A stretch of DNA of 64,000 bases from Sclerodactyla briareus (GCA_026419785.1 JAODTK010005509.1:372001-436000), one strand, 5' to 3'; positions 46,430-58,995 are shown, counted from the first letter of the stretch. Notes: a model not told the origin generated them from the sequence alone. Made by a program: numbers and translations.

Positions 46430-48302
46430 TCATCGTTGGACCACCTAAAGGTCAAAGTCAAATGGCATTAAAGGGGCACGATGGGCCAATAAGTGGAAAA
46501 CGGCAAAACGCTACTTCTACAAATGTTGGTGCCCAGTGCCGATGTTCGGTTATAATGATGGTCTATCAGCATACCTTGGGGTGTTCAGGAATTTTTGGTC
46601 CAACGTCCCACTCGGGCCAGAGAGCCTGTTTATGAAATTTCACACAATGTTATTTGAAACGCATCCCCTCCAACAAGCTTCAATTAGTTTTCTTCAAGTT
46701 GGCATGTAATGTTCCTCGGGTAGAGGGCTGGCCATTGGGGGCGTTCAGGAATTTTGGGCCAAAAGGCCAATTGTGTGAAATACCACAAAATCTTGTATCT
46801 CCGACAAATTTAGTTGCACAGTGCTGATGTTCAGTCATAATGGTGGTCTAATGGACGTACCTTTTTTGGGTTTTCAGGATTTTTTATCCAAGGTCCGACT
46901 TGGGCCCAAGGCCTAGTGTGGGCCAGAGGGCCCACCAGTAGGGAATTATGCAAAATGCTTTCCCTCTTGCAAGTTTTGGTGCACAGTACTGAACTTCCGT
47001 CATAAGTAATGGTCTAAAAGTCGTACCTTTGGGGTGTTCAGTCATTTTTGTCTCGTCTGAATGAAATTCAGGAAGAGACTTAGTGGTCACTTTGGTGTGT
47101 GTGTGTGTTATATTGTGTGTGTGTGTGTCACACTTCATCAATAGCAGGATTTCTCACAAACCGCGAGGCCGATTATGACGAAATTTTGTGTGTGGGACGG
47201 GGTGGGTGTATGGGTTGGGTGTGTGTACATGATCACTAGATTTTGGACAGCAAAGTCATGAATTAAGTTGGGTATAATCAGCTTATTTTATGGCCCAATC
47301 CAATCATGTTAAAAATCATTTGCAAAATGCTTCTACAAATTTGATGCACAAGTCAGTGCTAATGTTCGGTCATGAGGATCTAGTAGCCGTACCTTCAGGA
47401 ATTTTGGACTTGATGCCCAGTTTGGGGCCCGACTTCGGGCCCATCACCTGCAATAAAGCAAAATGTATCTCCTACAGTGCTAATGATAGAATAGTCGTAC
47501 CTATGGGCTTTTCAAGAATTTTGGGCAATCAGGGACCCATTTGGGCCCTACAGCCTATCTACTCTATCCAGTTGGTCAACAATTGCCTTTTTGGCCCCTG
47601 ATGTTGGACAAACTTGGACCCCATGTTCATTGACTTTTGTGACTTGTTAAGGTCAATGTCAGAGGTCATTAAAGGGCGCAATAGGCCATTGTATGAAATT
47701 GCCTCTTTCTCTCTCAATTGGGCATTTTTCAATGGATATTGACTAAAGTGAGTAACAATGTTCATTGACTGCTAAGGCACTTTTGGCCATATGAAGATCA
47801 TTGTCAAAGGTTGTTACAGGGACACAATAAGCCATTCAAACCGAGTGGTTGGCACAGTTGGTACGGCGTCGGCCTTCCACTCGGTAGACCGGGGTTCGAT
47901 ATCACGCGTGCGGTTCATACCGAAATGGTACCTGTGCCTTTCACTGGACGCTCGAACAAGGGACAAACGAAAAGGGGGAGGCAATTTGCAAGTTGCCATC
48001 TGTGTGTGACTCCCCCCACACCAAAGTGAGGGGTATGCCAAAAGGGCATTGCCTTATTCTGTGTACCTGGTGAGAGATTCGCAGCTGGCAATTAGGTGCA
48101 GTATCCAGGTCTGCATCCTTTCTGGGCATTGAATAGGAATGATTCTCTGCTCGGCAAGTATACCATAAAATTAAAAAATCTAAAAAAAGCTTGAAACTGC
48201 ATTTCTTTGCTCTCATGATCTTGAACATTTAACACCTAATTGTACATTTGTCTTAGTACATTTGTGCAGGTTGAGCTAAAGCACCATTGGTGCTCTTGTT
48301 TA
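46430..48302 (+). repeat. 145-bp monomer satellite-like block, copy 3
   Basis: Same monomers (ttcaggaatttttggtcca, cagtgctgatgttcagtca). A (tg)n repeat (47048-47285) and a SINE (47838-48178) are nested in it. It ends gagctaaagcaccattggtg ctcttgtt. Confidence 0.8.
47838..48178 (+). repeat. tRNA-derived SINE (family C), nested
   Basis: A box tggcacagttggtacggc, B box ggttcgatatc, body with attctgtgtacctggtgaga, end cggcaagtataccataaaat. It interrupts the 145-bp block: the empty site is seen in the copy at 29045-29100. Confidence 0.85.
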
Positions 48303-48780
48303 GTAACGTAGTTCAGAACAGACTAAATAATCAGGCAAACTACAATCGATAAGATTTTGCAATACATATGCAATATATTATTTACTATCAAGTATTTCAA
48401 AGTATTTTGAATCAAGCGACACCTCCTACACACCCAATCACATTGTAAAAAAGAATCAAATAATGTGCTAATCGTCAACCGAAGACATCACAACAAATAA
48501 CACATTACTGCCTTATTTAACATGAGGCCAATTTGTCTCTGATCCTTGAATAGGAAGTCTGAAAAATACAAATGATGGTTAACATCATAGCATATAATTT
48601 ATGTATATTGATGTATGTCTCCTCAGTTAATATTCAAATGAGTTACAGCGAGTACCATGGGGTGCAATCGCGCAGTCAATGTTTGTAAATAGGACAGGTA
48701 TGATGCACACTGAAAAAAATATAATTAAAAGGTTACCATGTTTTTAGATAGAAACTACTTTTTTGAAGGTCTTTTTCGAG
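48303..48780. other. no gene seen
   Basis: AT-rich spacer before the minisatellite. Confidence 0.4.
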
Positions 48781-50005
48781 TCTGCCCGTAATACCACTAA
48801 ACCCCTTATGTACCCATGTATCTGCGATCGGTTACCACCAACCCTGAGTGTCGCGCGTGTAATCTGCCCGTTAAATACCACGAAACACCTTATGTACCCA
48901 GTGCTGTCTGCCCTTGAAACCACTCCACCACCTATGTAGCCAGTGCATCTGCCCTAAATACCAATACACCCCTTATGTACCCCAGTGATGTCTTGCTCTT
49001 AATACCCCTACATGCCTTTTGTACCCAGTGCTGTCTGCTCTTAACACCACTACACCCATATGTACCCAGTGCTGTATGCCCTTATAGCAATCCACCCTTA
49101 TTGTACTCAGTACTTGTATGCCCTTCTACCACTCAACCCTTATGTACCCAGTAGTGTCTGCTCTTAGTACCACTACACCCCTTGTTGTACCAAGTGCTGT
49201 CTGCCCTTAATACCCAGTGGCCATCTTGCTCTCATACCCCTACACCCATATGTACCCAGTGCTGTCTGCTCTTAGTACCTATACCCCCTTAAGTACCCAG
49301 TGCCGTCTGCCCTTCATACCCTACACCCCTTATTTACCCATGCTGTCTGCTATAGTACCACTACACCCCTTATGTACCCAGTGCTGTTCTGATCTTAAAC
49401 TACTACACCTCTTGTGTACCCAGTGCTGTCTGCTCTTAATACTACTACACCCCTGGTGTACCCAGTGCTGTCTGCCCTTAATACCACCTCCTTATATACC
49501 CAGTGCCAACTGCCCTTCATACCACTACACACTATGTACCGGGCTGTTTGCTCCTTAGGTAGTACCACCACCCCCCGCTTATGTAGGCAGTGCTGTCTGC
49601 TCTTAATACTACTACACCCCTTGTGTACCCAGTGCTGTCATCCTCTAATACTATACACCCCTGTGTACCCAAAAGGTGCTGCTGTCTGCCCTTATACCCA
49701 CCTCCTTATATACCCAGTGCCAACTGCACTTCAACCAATACACCCCCTTATGTACCCAGGGCTGTTTGCTCTTAGTTACCACACCCCTTATGTAGGCAGT
49801 GCTTGTAGGCCTCTTAATACCATAACCCCTTGTTACCCCAGTACGTCTGCCCTAATACTATACACCATTATGTACCCAGTGCTGTCTGTTCAAAATACCA
49901 GACACCTGAGGGAGGTACCAGTGCTATCGTGCTCAATACCACTGCAGCCCTTATGTACCCAGTACCTGTCTGCACTTGAACCACTACACCTTCTGTACCC
50001 ATGGG
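48781..50005 (+). repeat. ~44-bp minisatellite
   Basis: About 27 degenerate copies of a unit with tatgtacccagtgctgtctg and cccttaataccactacaccc. Unit length varies by small indels. Frames that stay open through it are by-products. Confidence 0.92.
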
Positions 50006-50045
50006 GTTAACTGAACTGTATTCCCATCAATTTGACGAACCCTGA

Positions 50046-50340
50046 TCAGATTAGCTCAGTCAGTAGCGCTTCAGACTGTTGATCAAAAGTTTGTGAGTTC
50101 CAATCCCACACACCGATCAGCTTTTCCCTGGTGTCTTGGCAATACACTCCGTCTCCAAGCCGCTCTCCAACCCAGGTGTTGATGGGGGGGACCTGTGAGT
50201 AACCTGTGATTACACCCGGTGCTGTATTAGCTGCTGCCCATATCTAACCGATGCGGACCATTTCCTATGAACAGGGTAATATCTGTAAAGCGCTTTGAGC
50301 ACTAAAGTGGGAAAGGCGCTATAAGTACCCCGAGATTATA
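50046..50340 (+). repeat. tRNA-derived SINE (family D)
   Basis: Head gattagctcagtcagtagcg, B-box-like gagttccaatccc, body ending gtaaagcgctttgagcacta and aaaggcgctataagtacccc. A second copy at 51356-51640 is part of the tandem duplication. Confidence 0.8.
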
Positions 50341-51345
50341 GATATATTATAAACGCCTTGAGCAAGCATCCAGGTGTGATTTGGTAGCCGATACCCCACC
50401 TCTCCTTGAGATACCATTGATTGTCATATTATAGCCATCCTGGCTGCTACCCCAACCCAACGGGACTGGTCGTCGCATACACAGTGACCGACGATGAGCG
50501 AGACTGTTCAAGGGATTATTAACTGAACAAGGACCATTTCCATTCTCTATCGTATAAATAATCGTAAAATATTCATCAAGAAGCATGCGAGAAAGGTTAC
50601 CTTGATTATTCGCCCAACCCTACCCTGTTTCAAATATGTAGACATACATGTCACAACATCTATCTATCTGAAAAACAACTGAATAATGAATAAACATTTT
50701 CTGACAAATTAGCATTTACATAATATAATGCTCTGCTCCCTCCTCCACCCTAAGAAGTTTTGGTCTGGCAAGAACAGCAAATAGTTTAATATGAGTTGGC
50801 CTCATACAAGAGTTTTCTAAATCAAACACAGTCAATTTATTATGCAGCAATTGCAAACCTTGCCAAGTGGTATGATTGGGCGTACCCATCGACTGCGCAA
50901 TTGAGCCTATCAACAGCTGTAATTTACGCGGCGTTAGTGGTTTTTTGAACAATGTTGTTTCTGCGGTGCAAGGAGGAAACCAAAAAGAGTTAAATAGTTA
51001 AATTAATACACTTTGCGGCAGATTATTTTTGCACAAGCATTACGATTTATTTGCTGATTCTTAGCATATTTTCAAAGGGATACGTATCATAATTCAAGGT
51101 GCCCAGTCGACGGGTCATGCGCAGTAGACAGGTAACCCCTACGATAATTTCGTTGTGTGAAATGAGGGTTCTTTAAGGCCAAGGAGATTGCTTTTGAACT
51201 CGTACTCTTAGATTAGACCTCACGAGTGGGAAAAATGGCCAAAGTAATATAGGCAGCAAGCTTCGACAAATTGGTTTCGCCAAAGAAAAGAATATGCGGG
51301 AGACAATACGAACAGTCTGGTACCAGAAGGTGGGCCTCCCCTTCT
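50068..51345 (+). repeat. 1.28-kb tandem duplication, copy 1
   Basis: Runs from the SINE head (cttcagactgttgatca) to agaaggtgggcct. Shares with copy 2, in order, the SINE, ggtagccgataccccac, acataatataatgctctg, caacagctgtaattt and the gcaagcttcgacaaattg piece. Confidence 0.85.
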
Positions 51346-51353
51346 ACACAGAG

Positions 51354-52575
51354 AGCTTCAGACTGTTGATCAGAAAAGTGTTTTTGTGAGTTCCAATCCC
51401 ACACACGATAAGCTTTCCCTGGGTCTATGCAGACCACTCCGTCTCCAAGCCGCGCTCCAAACCCATGGTGTTGAATGCGGACCTGTGAGGAACCTGTGAG
51501 TACAACCGGTGCTGTAATTAGCTGGCTGCCACATACTGCAGGATGCGTACAGTTCTATGAACAGGGTAATATCTGTAAGCGCTTGTTGAGCACTACAGTG
51601 GAAAGGCGCTATACGTACCCACAGAAGATTATAGATAATTAAACCTGAGCAAGATCAGTGTGATTTGGTAGCCGATACCCCAACTCTCCTTGGATTACCA
51701 TTGAATTGTCATTTATAGCCATCCTGGCTGCCCCTACCCCACCAAACAGACTGGTCTGCCGTACCAGTGTGAACACGATGAGAAGACTTTCAAGGGAATT
51801 TAACTGAACAAGGACCAATGTCCTCTCTATCGTAAATTATCGTAATATCATAAAGCTTGCGAAAAGTTACCCTTGATTATTGCCACCCCTACCCTGTTTC
51901 AAATATGGTAGCATCTTTAGAACTCATTGGAAAAACAACTCTGAAATGAAAAACATTTTCTGACAAATTAGCATTTACATAATATAATGCTCTGTCCCCT
52001 CCCACCTAAGAAGTTTTGGTTTCTGGAAAGAACAGCCAAATAGTTTTTAATATGATTGGGCCTCTACAGAGTTTCTAAACACAGTCAATTTTTATATGCA
52101 GCAATTGCAAAACCCTGCCAAGTGAGTATTGATGGGGTACCCGTCGACGGCGCACTTGAGCCTATCAACAGCTGTAATTAGCGCGTAGTGGGTTTTTTAA
52201 CAAGTTGTTCTGCGGCTGCAAGGAAACCACATAAGAGTGAAATTAATACACTTGCGCAGATTATTTTTGCACCAAAGCATACGATTTAGTTGCATGATTC
52301 TTAGCATATTTTCAAACTGATACGGTTAGAATTCAAGGTGCGAGTCGACAGGTATGCGCAGTCGACAGGTACCCCACGATACTTTATTGTGTGCAATGAG
52401 GGTTCTTCTAAGGCCAAGGAGATTGTGGTTAACTCGTACTTCTTAGATTAGACCTCCACCGAGTGGGCAAAATGGCCAAAGTTAAGAAGGCAGCAAAGCT
52501 TAGACAAATTGTTTCGCCAAGAAAAGAATATGCGGGACAAATAACGAACAGTGGTACCAGAATGTGGGCCTATAC
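51354..52575 (+). repeat. 1.22-kb tandem duplication, copy 2
   Basis: Same order of blocks as copy 1 but shorter by many one- and two-base losses, ending agaatgtgggcct. It may be a true duplication or a second haplotype or read joined by mistake. Confidence 0.85.
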
Positions 52576-52594
52576 ACCATGAAGGGAGTCTTTG

Positions 52595-52690
52595 GTATGA
52601 TGCGACCAAGATTCAAACCCCAACCTCCATGTGCTAAGCCGATGCTCCACCAACTGTGCTAACCACGTGACCTGAAGAACAGCTGCGGTA
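52595..52690 (-). repeat. tRNA-like SINE head, minus strand
   Basis: Minus strand reads gttagcacagttggtggagc (A box) and ggggtttgaatcttgg (B-box-like) with spacing like a tRNA. No tRNA body can be folded with confidence, so it is a SINE head. Confidence 0.5.
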
Positions 52691-52828
52691 AATAAATCTC
52701 AGGAAATAACCAATACAATGCTTAATTGATTTCCTATAATTTGAGAATACTGGGGAGAGAGTAGCCAACTTTGTGCTTGAACAGAGATTTTCTGGCTATT
52801 TTTTGGTAGGGGCTGCGCTCCAAAACCC

Positions 52829-53262
52829 TGTCAGGTATCTGCCACATTTCCTTAAGGTTTGCTCTAACCCTGGCATGTATCTACCACCTTTTTCAAGGGA
52901 TGCTCTCACCCTGTCAGGGATCTGCCACATTTCCTTAAGGTTTGCTCTAACCCTGGCATGTATCTACCACCTTTTTCAAGGGTTGCTCTCACCCTGTCAG
53001 GTATCTGCCACATTTCCTTAAGGTTTGCTCTAACCCTGGCATGTATCTACCACCTTTTTCAAGGGTTGCTCTCACCCTGTCAGGTATCTGCCACATTTCC
53101 TTAAGGTTTGCTCTAACCCCGGCATGTAAGGGTACCACCTTTTTCAAGGGATGCTCTCACCCTGTCAGGTATCTGCCACATTTCCTTAAGGTTTGCTCTA
53201 ACCCTGGCATGTATCTACCACCTTTTTCAAGGTTGCTCTCACCCTGTCAGGAATCTGCCACA
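52829..53262 (+). repeat. 83-bp minisatellite
   Basis: Five copies plus a part (starts at 52829, 52911, 52994, 53077, 53162, 53246). The unit runs ctgtcaggtatctgccacat ... aagggatgctctcacc. Copies are nearly identical, so recent. Confidence 0.95.
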
Positions 53263-53388
53263 TTCATACGTTACGAAAGTGTGCAGTGCAAATGATTCAA
53301 GGCAAAATAAAATAATTTCATGTTTAGCGTCCCCGCCCACCTCTTTTTGGAGGATTCTGAAAAATTCTTTTTTTTCTTCATTCCAGGC

Positions 53389-53532
53389 CATAACTGTTGG
53401 AAAGAAAATTTTGAGAGTCTAACTCCCTGGAATCAGTTTGCTCTTGACCAAAAGGAAACAATTGAAGAACATTTAGTTAGTAGACCCTGTAGACCTAAAA
53501 TAAAAAGGAATAACAGAGGCGCCTCCGCCTGA
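53389..53532 (+). CDS. possible terminal exon, unknown gene
   Basis: After a strong pyrimidine tract and acceptor (ttttttttcttcattccag), an open frame of 47 codons reads HNCWKENFESLTPWNQF then ALDQKETIEEHLVSRP and ends TGA at 53530-53532. The mixed, charged composition looks like coding sequence. I do not recognise the family and see no upstream exon. Confidence 0.28.
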   Translation, partial: HNCWKENFESLTPWNQFALDQKETIEEHLVSRPCRPKIKRNNRGASA

Positions 53533-54750
53533 GAAAGGTCAAGCTGGCAAAACCCTGCTTGACCCGCTTCTTTTCCTCTTTCAAACCTGTCTAAGTCTGG
53601 TTAATTTCTCCTGTTGCATTTTATTTAGAATGGTTATTAGCAATTTCTGGTATGAATTGCTAGGGGGGGGGCCCGGGGGGCATCTCCGCATTTTCGGAAA
53701 AAAGGGGCCGCTAAAACAGTTTTTAGTTTATTGGCTAAGGCATACAGCCTCTAATATGGAAGTCCCCCAACCATGGGATTCTTTTAAAAGGAGATAAAAT
53801 TACTCTCATCCTAAACTGGAATTATTGTTTCGCTACCTCACCACGAGTATCGGCAAAGTGGCATGAGTCTGCATCAAATGTCTAATTACTGACTGGATCA
53901 TGTCCTGGCTGGATTAGAGATGGCTCATCGCTATCTTCCTGACCTGATAACTCGATTATTACCATGATTCTTACTATCCATGTCCAACAGACGGTACGGA
54001 TGCTACCTTCTCTCCCATATATCCATGACGCCTATTTACAGCCCTTGAGCCCATTCAGACTGCCCACATTTCTGCATAGAAGTGTAAATCTGGGTCACCA
54101 AACTGGAGGCAAAGAGAGGAAAAAACATAGTAGAAACTACAAGTAATGCACTTGCCAATTGCATGACAAAACCCACTCCTCTGGACGAGATAAGTCAACA
54201 AACCGGGGAACGACCTAACCTCCGGTCACTCTTGTGACTGACAAGAAATGAAAAGTGACACACCCCCCAAATCTTCGGTATGACCAGACTGGTTCACCCC
54301 TGATCTCCCAGATGGAATACCGACTTTTCTACCAAAATGTGCCAACGACCGGTTGGACATGACCAAGAAATCTACATGAGGAGCAAGTATTGAAGTCCAC
54401 CAATCAATCAGTCACTCTGGTTGGCTTAAATTAGGGAAGAGTGAAAAGTTATGCTCTGGATTGTTATTCTAATGCCGAGGGTGCGACCACAGTTCGGAAA
54501 CTGAGGGTTACAAAGCAAGTTAGGGGGTCAAGGTGGTGAAAAGGAAACACACACACCAGTGGTTGCACCCTTGTCTGATGCTTTCCAGAGCAGAGCCAAG
54601 TACCATGTGAATGAGGGAAACCTTCTAATGTCAACTTACTTTCAGTGAATGATCAGGAGAAATAGCAGTCAGTTGACTTGCAACTGCTCTACGGAAATTT
54701 TCCAGGTGGGTTCAGTGGATATAAGCCTCAATGACTTCCTGAACCTATAA
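53533..54750. other. no gene seen
   Basis: Non-coding; G-rich patch at 53661-53680. Confidence 0.4.
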
Positions 54751-54751
54751 C

Positions 54752-54915
54752 AGGGGCGTATGCAGGATTTGTAAACCCGGGGGCACGGGTTACTATCTAA
54801 CCGGAGCGCCACCATCAGTTGGCGCGGATGGTACAAGCAAACTTTTTGTGGTTATTAAAACAACTTCTAGATCCGCCGGAATGGCCCCGCGGGGGCCGTG
54901 GGAACCGTTGCATAC
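54752..54915 (+). mobile_element. DNA-transposon-like end (caggggcgtatgcagg)
   Basis: caggggcgtatgcaggattt, cccgggggcacgggtt, then gagcgccaccatcagttggc and tagatccgccggaatggc. A related piece lies at 55685-55780 (gagcgtcaccactggttggc, tagatcgccggaaatggc). The text is typical of non-autonomous DNA elements. Complete ends not resolved. Confidence 0.5.
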
Positions 54916-57750
54916 TACAACTATCGGCTAAAACAAAGTGCCTGCTCGTGGTGGAATTACACTGAAAACAAAAATGATCTTTGCACTCTACTGGAATATA
55001 TGCAATCTAAATGTGAGGGGTAGGATTTCCTTCTCCACATATATTCACAAATATTATTTTAAACCAACGCCATACGAGTGACAGCATTGATTACGCGGCC
55101 CAATCAGACATACAGTTATGCCAACAATAAGCAGATCTCAGTCATGGTCTCTGATATGGTTACAGTGCCGTATATCTTATCGGCAAAAAAAAAGGAAAAA
55201 TGAATGTGACAATCGGTTCATGTTTGAAAGACTGTAATGACACTTGCAATCTTCTCCTTCATAAACGTACACATTCGTATCAGGCTGAAGTCATTGATGC
55301 ACATTCAATACGGCCTTATTCTTCAGTTCGGACAGGAATGAGGGGGGGGGGGGGGAGGCAAACTGCATTCAGGCTCTTGCGGCTGCAGCTGAGCTGTGAC
55401 TGCGCTACCAATGCATGAAAAAAAAAACACGAACCATCGCCTGGAGATCTGCATGATTTTCACGCCAGGCGCGTGGCACTTTTCCCAAGTCCCCCCCCCC
55501 CCATGCAGTGATAAATAAGGGTTCTACTTGGCAGCTTGTTGTGGCATTGCTTGTGTAGAAAGGTTTGAATACCGTGGTTAGCCCATTCTTTCTGAAGTTT
55601 CTTCTTCACAGGTATTTGGATGCACGACCAGGGGCCGTCAATCCGTTTCAAAAAGTGTTGGGGCGATGTGGACTGCAATTTACTTTATGAGCGGAGCGTC
55701 ACCACTGGTTGGCGCGTAGCGCATCCAGGATTTTTAGCTTTTTATACCTCCTAGATCGCCGGAAATGGCACTTGCCAGGCCTAATTGCAAAATCTGGATG
55801 TGCAATTTCAGTAAGAAAACAAAATGTTGAAGAGTTGTCACTCTGCAGGATATACAGATATAGGCGCAGATTTAAAATATGGCAAAAATCTACGGTCTCT
55901 CTATATTTTTAGGAAAGAATATGCAGCAAGTGATTTCAAACTAAATACCAAGAACCTACTGCAAGTTTACAATTTATGTAAACAGGTGGAGCTAGGATTG
56001 AACTCAACCCCTTCATTTTAGCCATTAATATCTGATCAGCAAAGTGACAATATGTGAAATAATATACACACCCGTTGTGAAATGTGGGAGATGATTTTGC
56101 CGGGTACCTAAACGGAGCCCAATCATTGCTTGGCACGAATCGTTGAGAAAGTTTCGAGAGAAATAGGTCACTCAGTTTGCAGGAAATAGTACTTTTGTTA
56201 CTTTATTTCAGTGGCGAAACTAGATTTTTTTCAGTGGGATGCCCTGGAAGAGGGTGGGGGTGAGGGGTGGGGGCTACAGTAATTCATAGGGTCGTCGATA
56301 TACTATATCGAAGCGCGAGGACAGCATGGTTGGTGAGTAGCGTACACGGAAATTTCAGTATATAGGGTCGCCTAGACTTTCTTCAACATGATTTATTGGC
56401 GTAAGGCTCACACTAGCCTACGTCACTTTTCAATTTGGTTTTATTGTATCTTCCCACCCCTTCCCTCTCGTTCACTTCTCGTCCCTTTCCCTTTTTCTTC
56501 TCCCTTTCCTCTCTTTTTTCTCTCTCACTCTTTGCTCCTTGCCACGTCCACCCGCCGCTTCCAAATCACCCAGCCTCTCCGGGCAAGCGACCGGGCCTGG
56601 GCCTGACCCATCCCACCTAACTCCATGAGGTACCTACGAAGCTGTGCTAACAAAGAGCTACGAGGCCGTCCTGGCAGGCGGCCCCAACCATCCGGATCCC
56701 GTACAGACAGAAGGGGGGGGAAAGGATAGTCGGCCGGAATGCAATAACAGGCTCCAACTATTCCAGCTCTGACCACCATGTGCACATTTCTGTTTGATGA
56801 TGCGCTTCAATCACATAGACCCAACCATAACAGACATGATCTGAAAGCTTACCCCTGCTTAGGACCTCCATCATTGCACACGTTATGTTTGACCATTTCC
56901 TCTTTTAATCGCACTGTGAGGATCATTAATACGGATGAACAGGTCCTTGGGGGGAGAGAATGGAGAGAAAATTACAAATGAATACAAGACAATCCAGATT
57001 AGGAACACTTCAAAAACAAGCAGATATGAAATAAAAAGAATGGATAGAAAACATTTTATTTCACTATCTTGCCACTTTCAACCCTGAGCTTGCAGGGAAT
57101 TCATTCATATTTTGATTCTCTTTTTGCATTTATTGCTCATTGTTTTTGTGCCCCCCACCTCACATAAGGGCCATTGATCTGAGGCACCCAAATGTACTTT
57201 GACTGTTTCTCAAGGCATGTAGCCTAATATATGGTCAGGTCTGTTGTTAGAGCAAGGAGAGAGCAGTTGCTACCTCATTTCATTGGCCTTGTTGAGTCAT
57301 TTTATCATACTACTAAGGATGTGGGTTGTGAGACAATGGAGCATTAAGAACTGAAGAGACCAATGGAAGGGTAAATGCATGTAAAAAGCTTCCACTGATG
57401 ACAACATTTCTATGTGTAACATTGTACAGTAACATAGAGTTTGTGTTACATAACTTCAAATTGGAGAAGAACAGCTGTAGAGTTCTAGGTTAGAGCAACA
57501 TGAATGTGTAGAGTGCCAGTATGTTTGCATGCAATATCAAGGCAAGGAGTGCAATCGCCTTCCAGCCAGCACACGTGTGGGGTACATTTTTGCTTCTGGG
57601 CTATAGGTAGGGCGGCTAATGCCAGAAAGTCCGGTGGTACATGTCGGCCACGAAGACATAGCAAAGTCATAGAACATGAAGTATTGCTTATATCCGTATT
57701 CTAAATAGCAGCGTCAATCCAGTATAGGAAAACATTATTGTTGGCTTGCC
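54916..57750. other. no gene seen
   Basis: Non-coding. Contains G/C runs near 55340 and 55490, the transposon-like piece 55685-55780, another element-like start cagtggcgaaactagatttt (56211), and a C/T-rich stretch (56450-56545). Confidence 0.4.
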
Positions 57751-57752
57751 AG

Positions 57753-58577
57753 GGCTAGTCGGAACAATGCTGCGAGGGGCTATGTCGGGGCAATGCTGCG
57801 AGGGGCTAGGTTGGGACAATGCTGCGAGGGGCTATGTCGGGACAATGCTGCGAGGGGGGCTAGGTTGGGACAATGCTGCGAGGGGCTATGTCAGGACAAT
57901 GCTGCGAGGGGCTAGGTTGGGACAATGCTGCGAGGGGCTATGTCGGGACAATGCTGCGAGGGGCTAGGTCGGAACAATGCTGCGAGGGGCTAGGTTGGGA
58001 CAATGCTGCGAGGGGGGGCTATGTCAGGACAATGCTGCGAGGGGCTATGTCGGGACAATGCTGTGAGGGGCTATGTCGGGACAATGCTGCGAGGGGCTAG
58101 GTTGGGACAATGCTGCGAGGGGCTATGTGGGACAATGCAGCGAGGGGCTAGGTTGGGACAATGATGCGAGGGGCTATGTCGGGACAATGCTGCGAGGGGC
58201 TAGGTTGGGACAATGCTGCGAGGGGCTATGTCGGGACAATGCAGCGAGGGGCTAGGTTGGGACAATGCTGCGAGGGGCTAGGTTGGGACAATGCTGCGAG
58301 GGGCTAGGTCGGACAATGCTGCGAGGGGCTAGGTGGGTGGGTTGGACAATGCTGCGAGGGGCTAGGTCGGACATGCTGCGAGGGGCTATGTCGGGACAAT
58401 GCTGCGAGGGGCTAGGTCGGGACAATGCAGTGAGGGGCTATGTCGGACAATGCTGCGAGGGGCTATGTCGGGACAATGCAGTGAGGGGCTATGTCGGGAC
58501 AATGCAGTGAGGGGCTATGTCGGGACAATGCTGTGAGGGGCTATGTCGGGACAATGCTGTGAGGGGCTAGGTTGGGA
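57753..58577 (+). repeat. 27-bp minisatellite
   Basis: About 30 copies of gctatgtcgggacaatgctg plus cgagggg, alternating with a gctaggttgggacaatgctg variant, giving a 54-bp dimer pattern. As 27 is a multiple of three, frames stay open (MLRGAMSGQCCEG-type) without coding meaning. Confidence 0.95.
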
Positions 58578-58759
58578 GAATAGTCTCATAACTCATGGTA
58601 GGGGGACCAGTACTACAGGGCATTAGGAGGGATCAGTCAGGCTTTGGAGGAGGCTGGACGATTGGAAGTGATGGGTGCATGTGGCTATGTGCCTGCCTGG
58701 CATGTGCTCCCATCAAAGAGTGAGTGAGTGAATGAGTGGGAAAGTAAGTAAATTTCAGC

Positions 58760-58995
58760 TTGACAGACAAGAGCACCAATGGTGCTGTAGCTCAAACTGC
58801 ACAAATGAACCAAGACAAATTCAAAAGTATGTGTCATATGTTTGAGATCATGAAGGCAGTTTCACACAATTGCCTATTGTGCCCCGTAACAACCTTTTGA
58901 CCGTGATTCATTAAGCCACAGCTGTCTTAGAAGTCAATCACATTGCTACCTTATTTTGGTCAACATCCATCGAAGAAATACCAATTGAGAGAGAA
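58760..58995 (-). repeat. 145-bp block 3' end, inverted
   Basis: acaagagcaccaatggtgct gtagctcaaa is the reverse complement of the palindromic end at 48270-48301. It is followed by the expected tttcacacaattgcctattg text. Confidence 0.75.

Noticed and set aside
47838-47910. tRNA gene
   Set aside because: A and B boxes are present but the cloverleaf is incomplete and the sequence continues into a shared SINE body with another copy at 38090.
48781-50005. Long frames (up to 198 codons) through the 44-bp minisatellite
   Set aside because: Translated tandem repeat with irregular units; no start, domain or splice signals.
57746-58510. Series of cysteine-rich ORFs
   Set aside because: Produced by the 27-bp repeat, which is a multiple of three.
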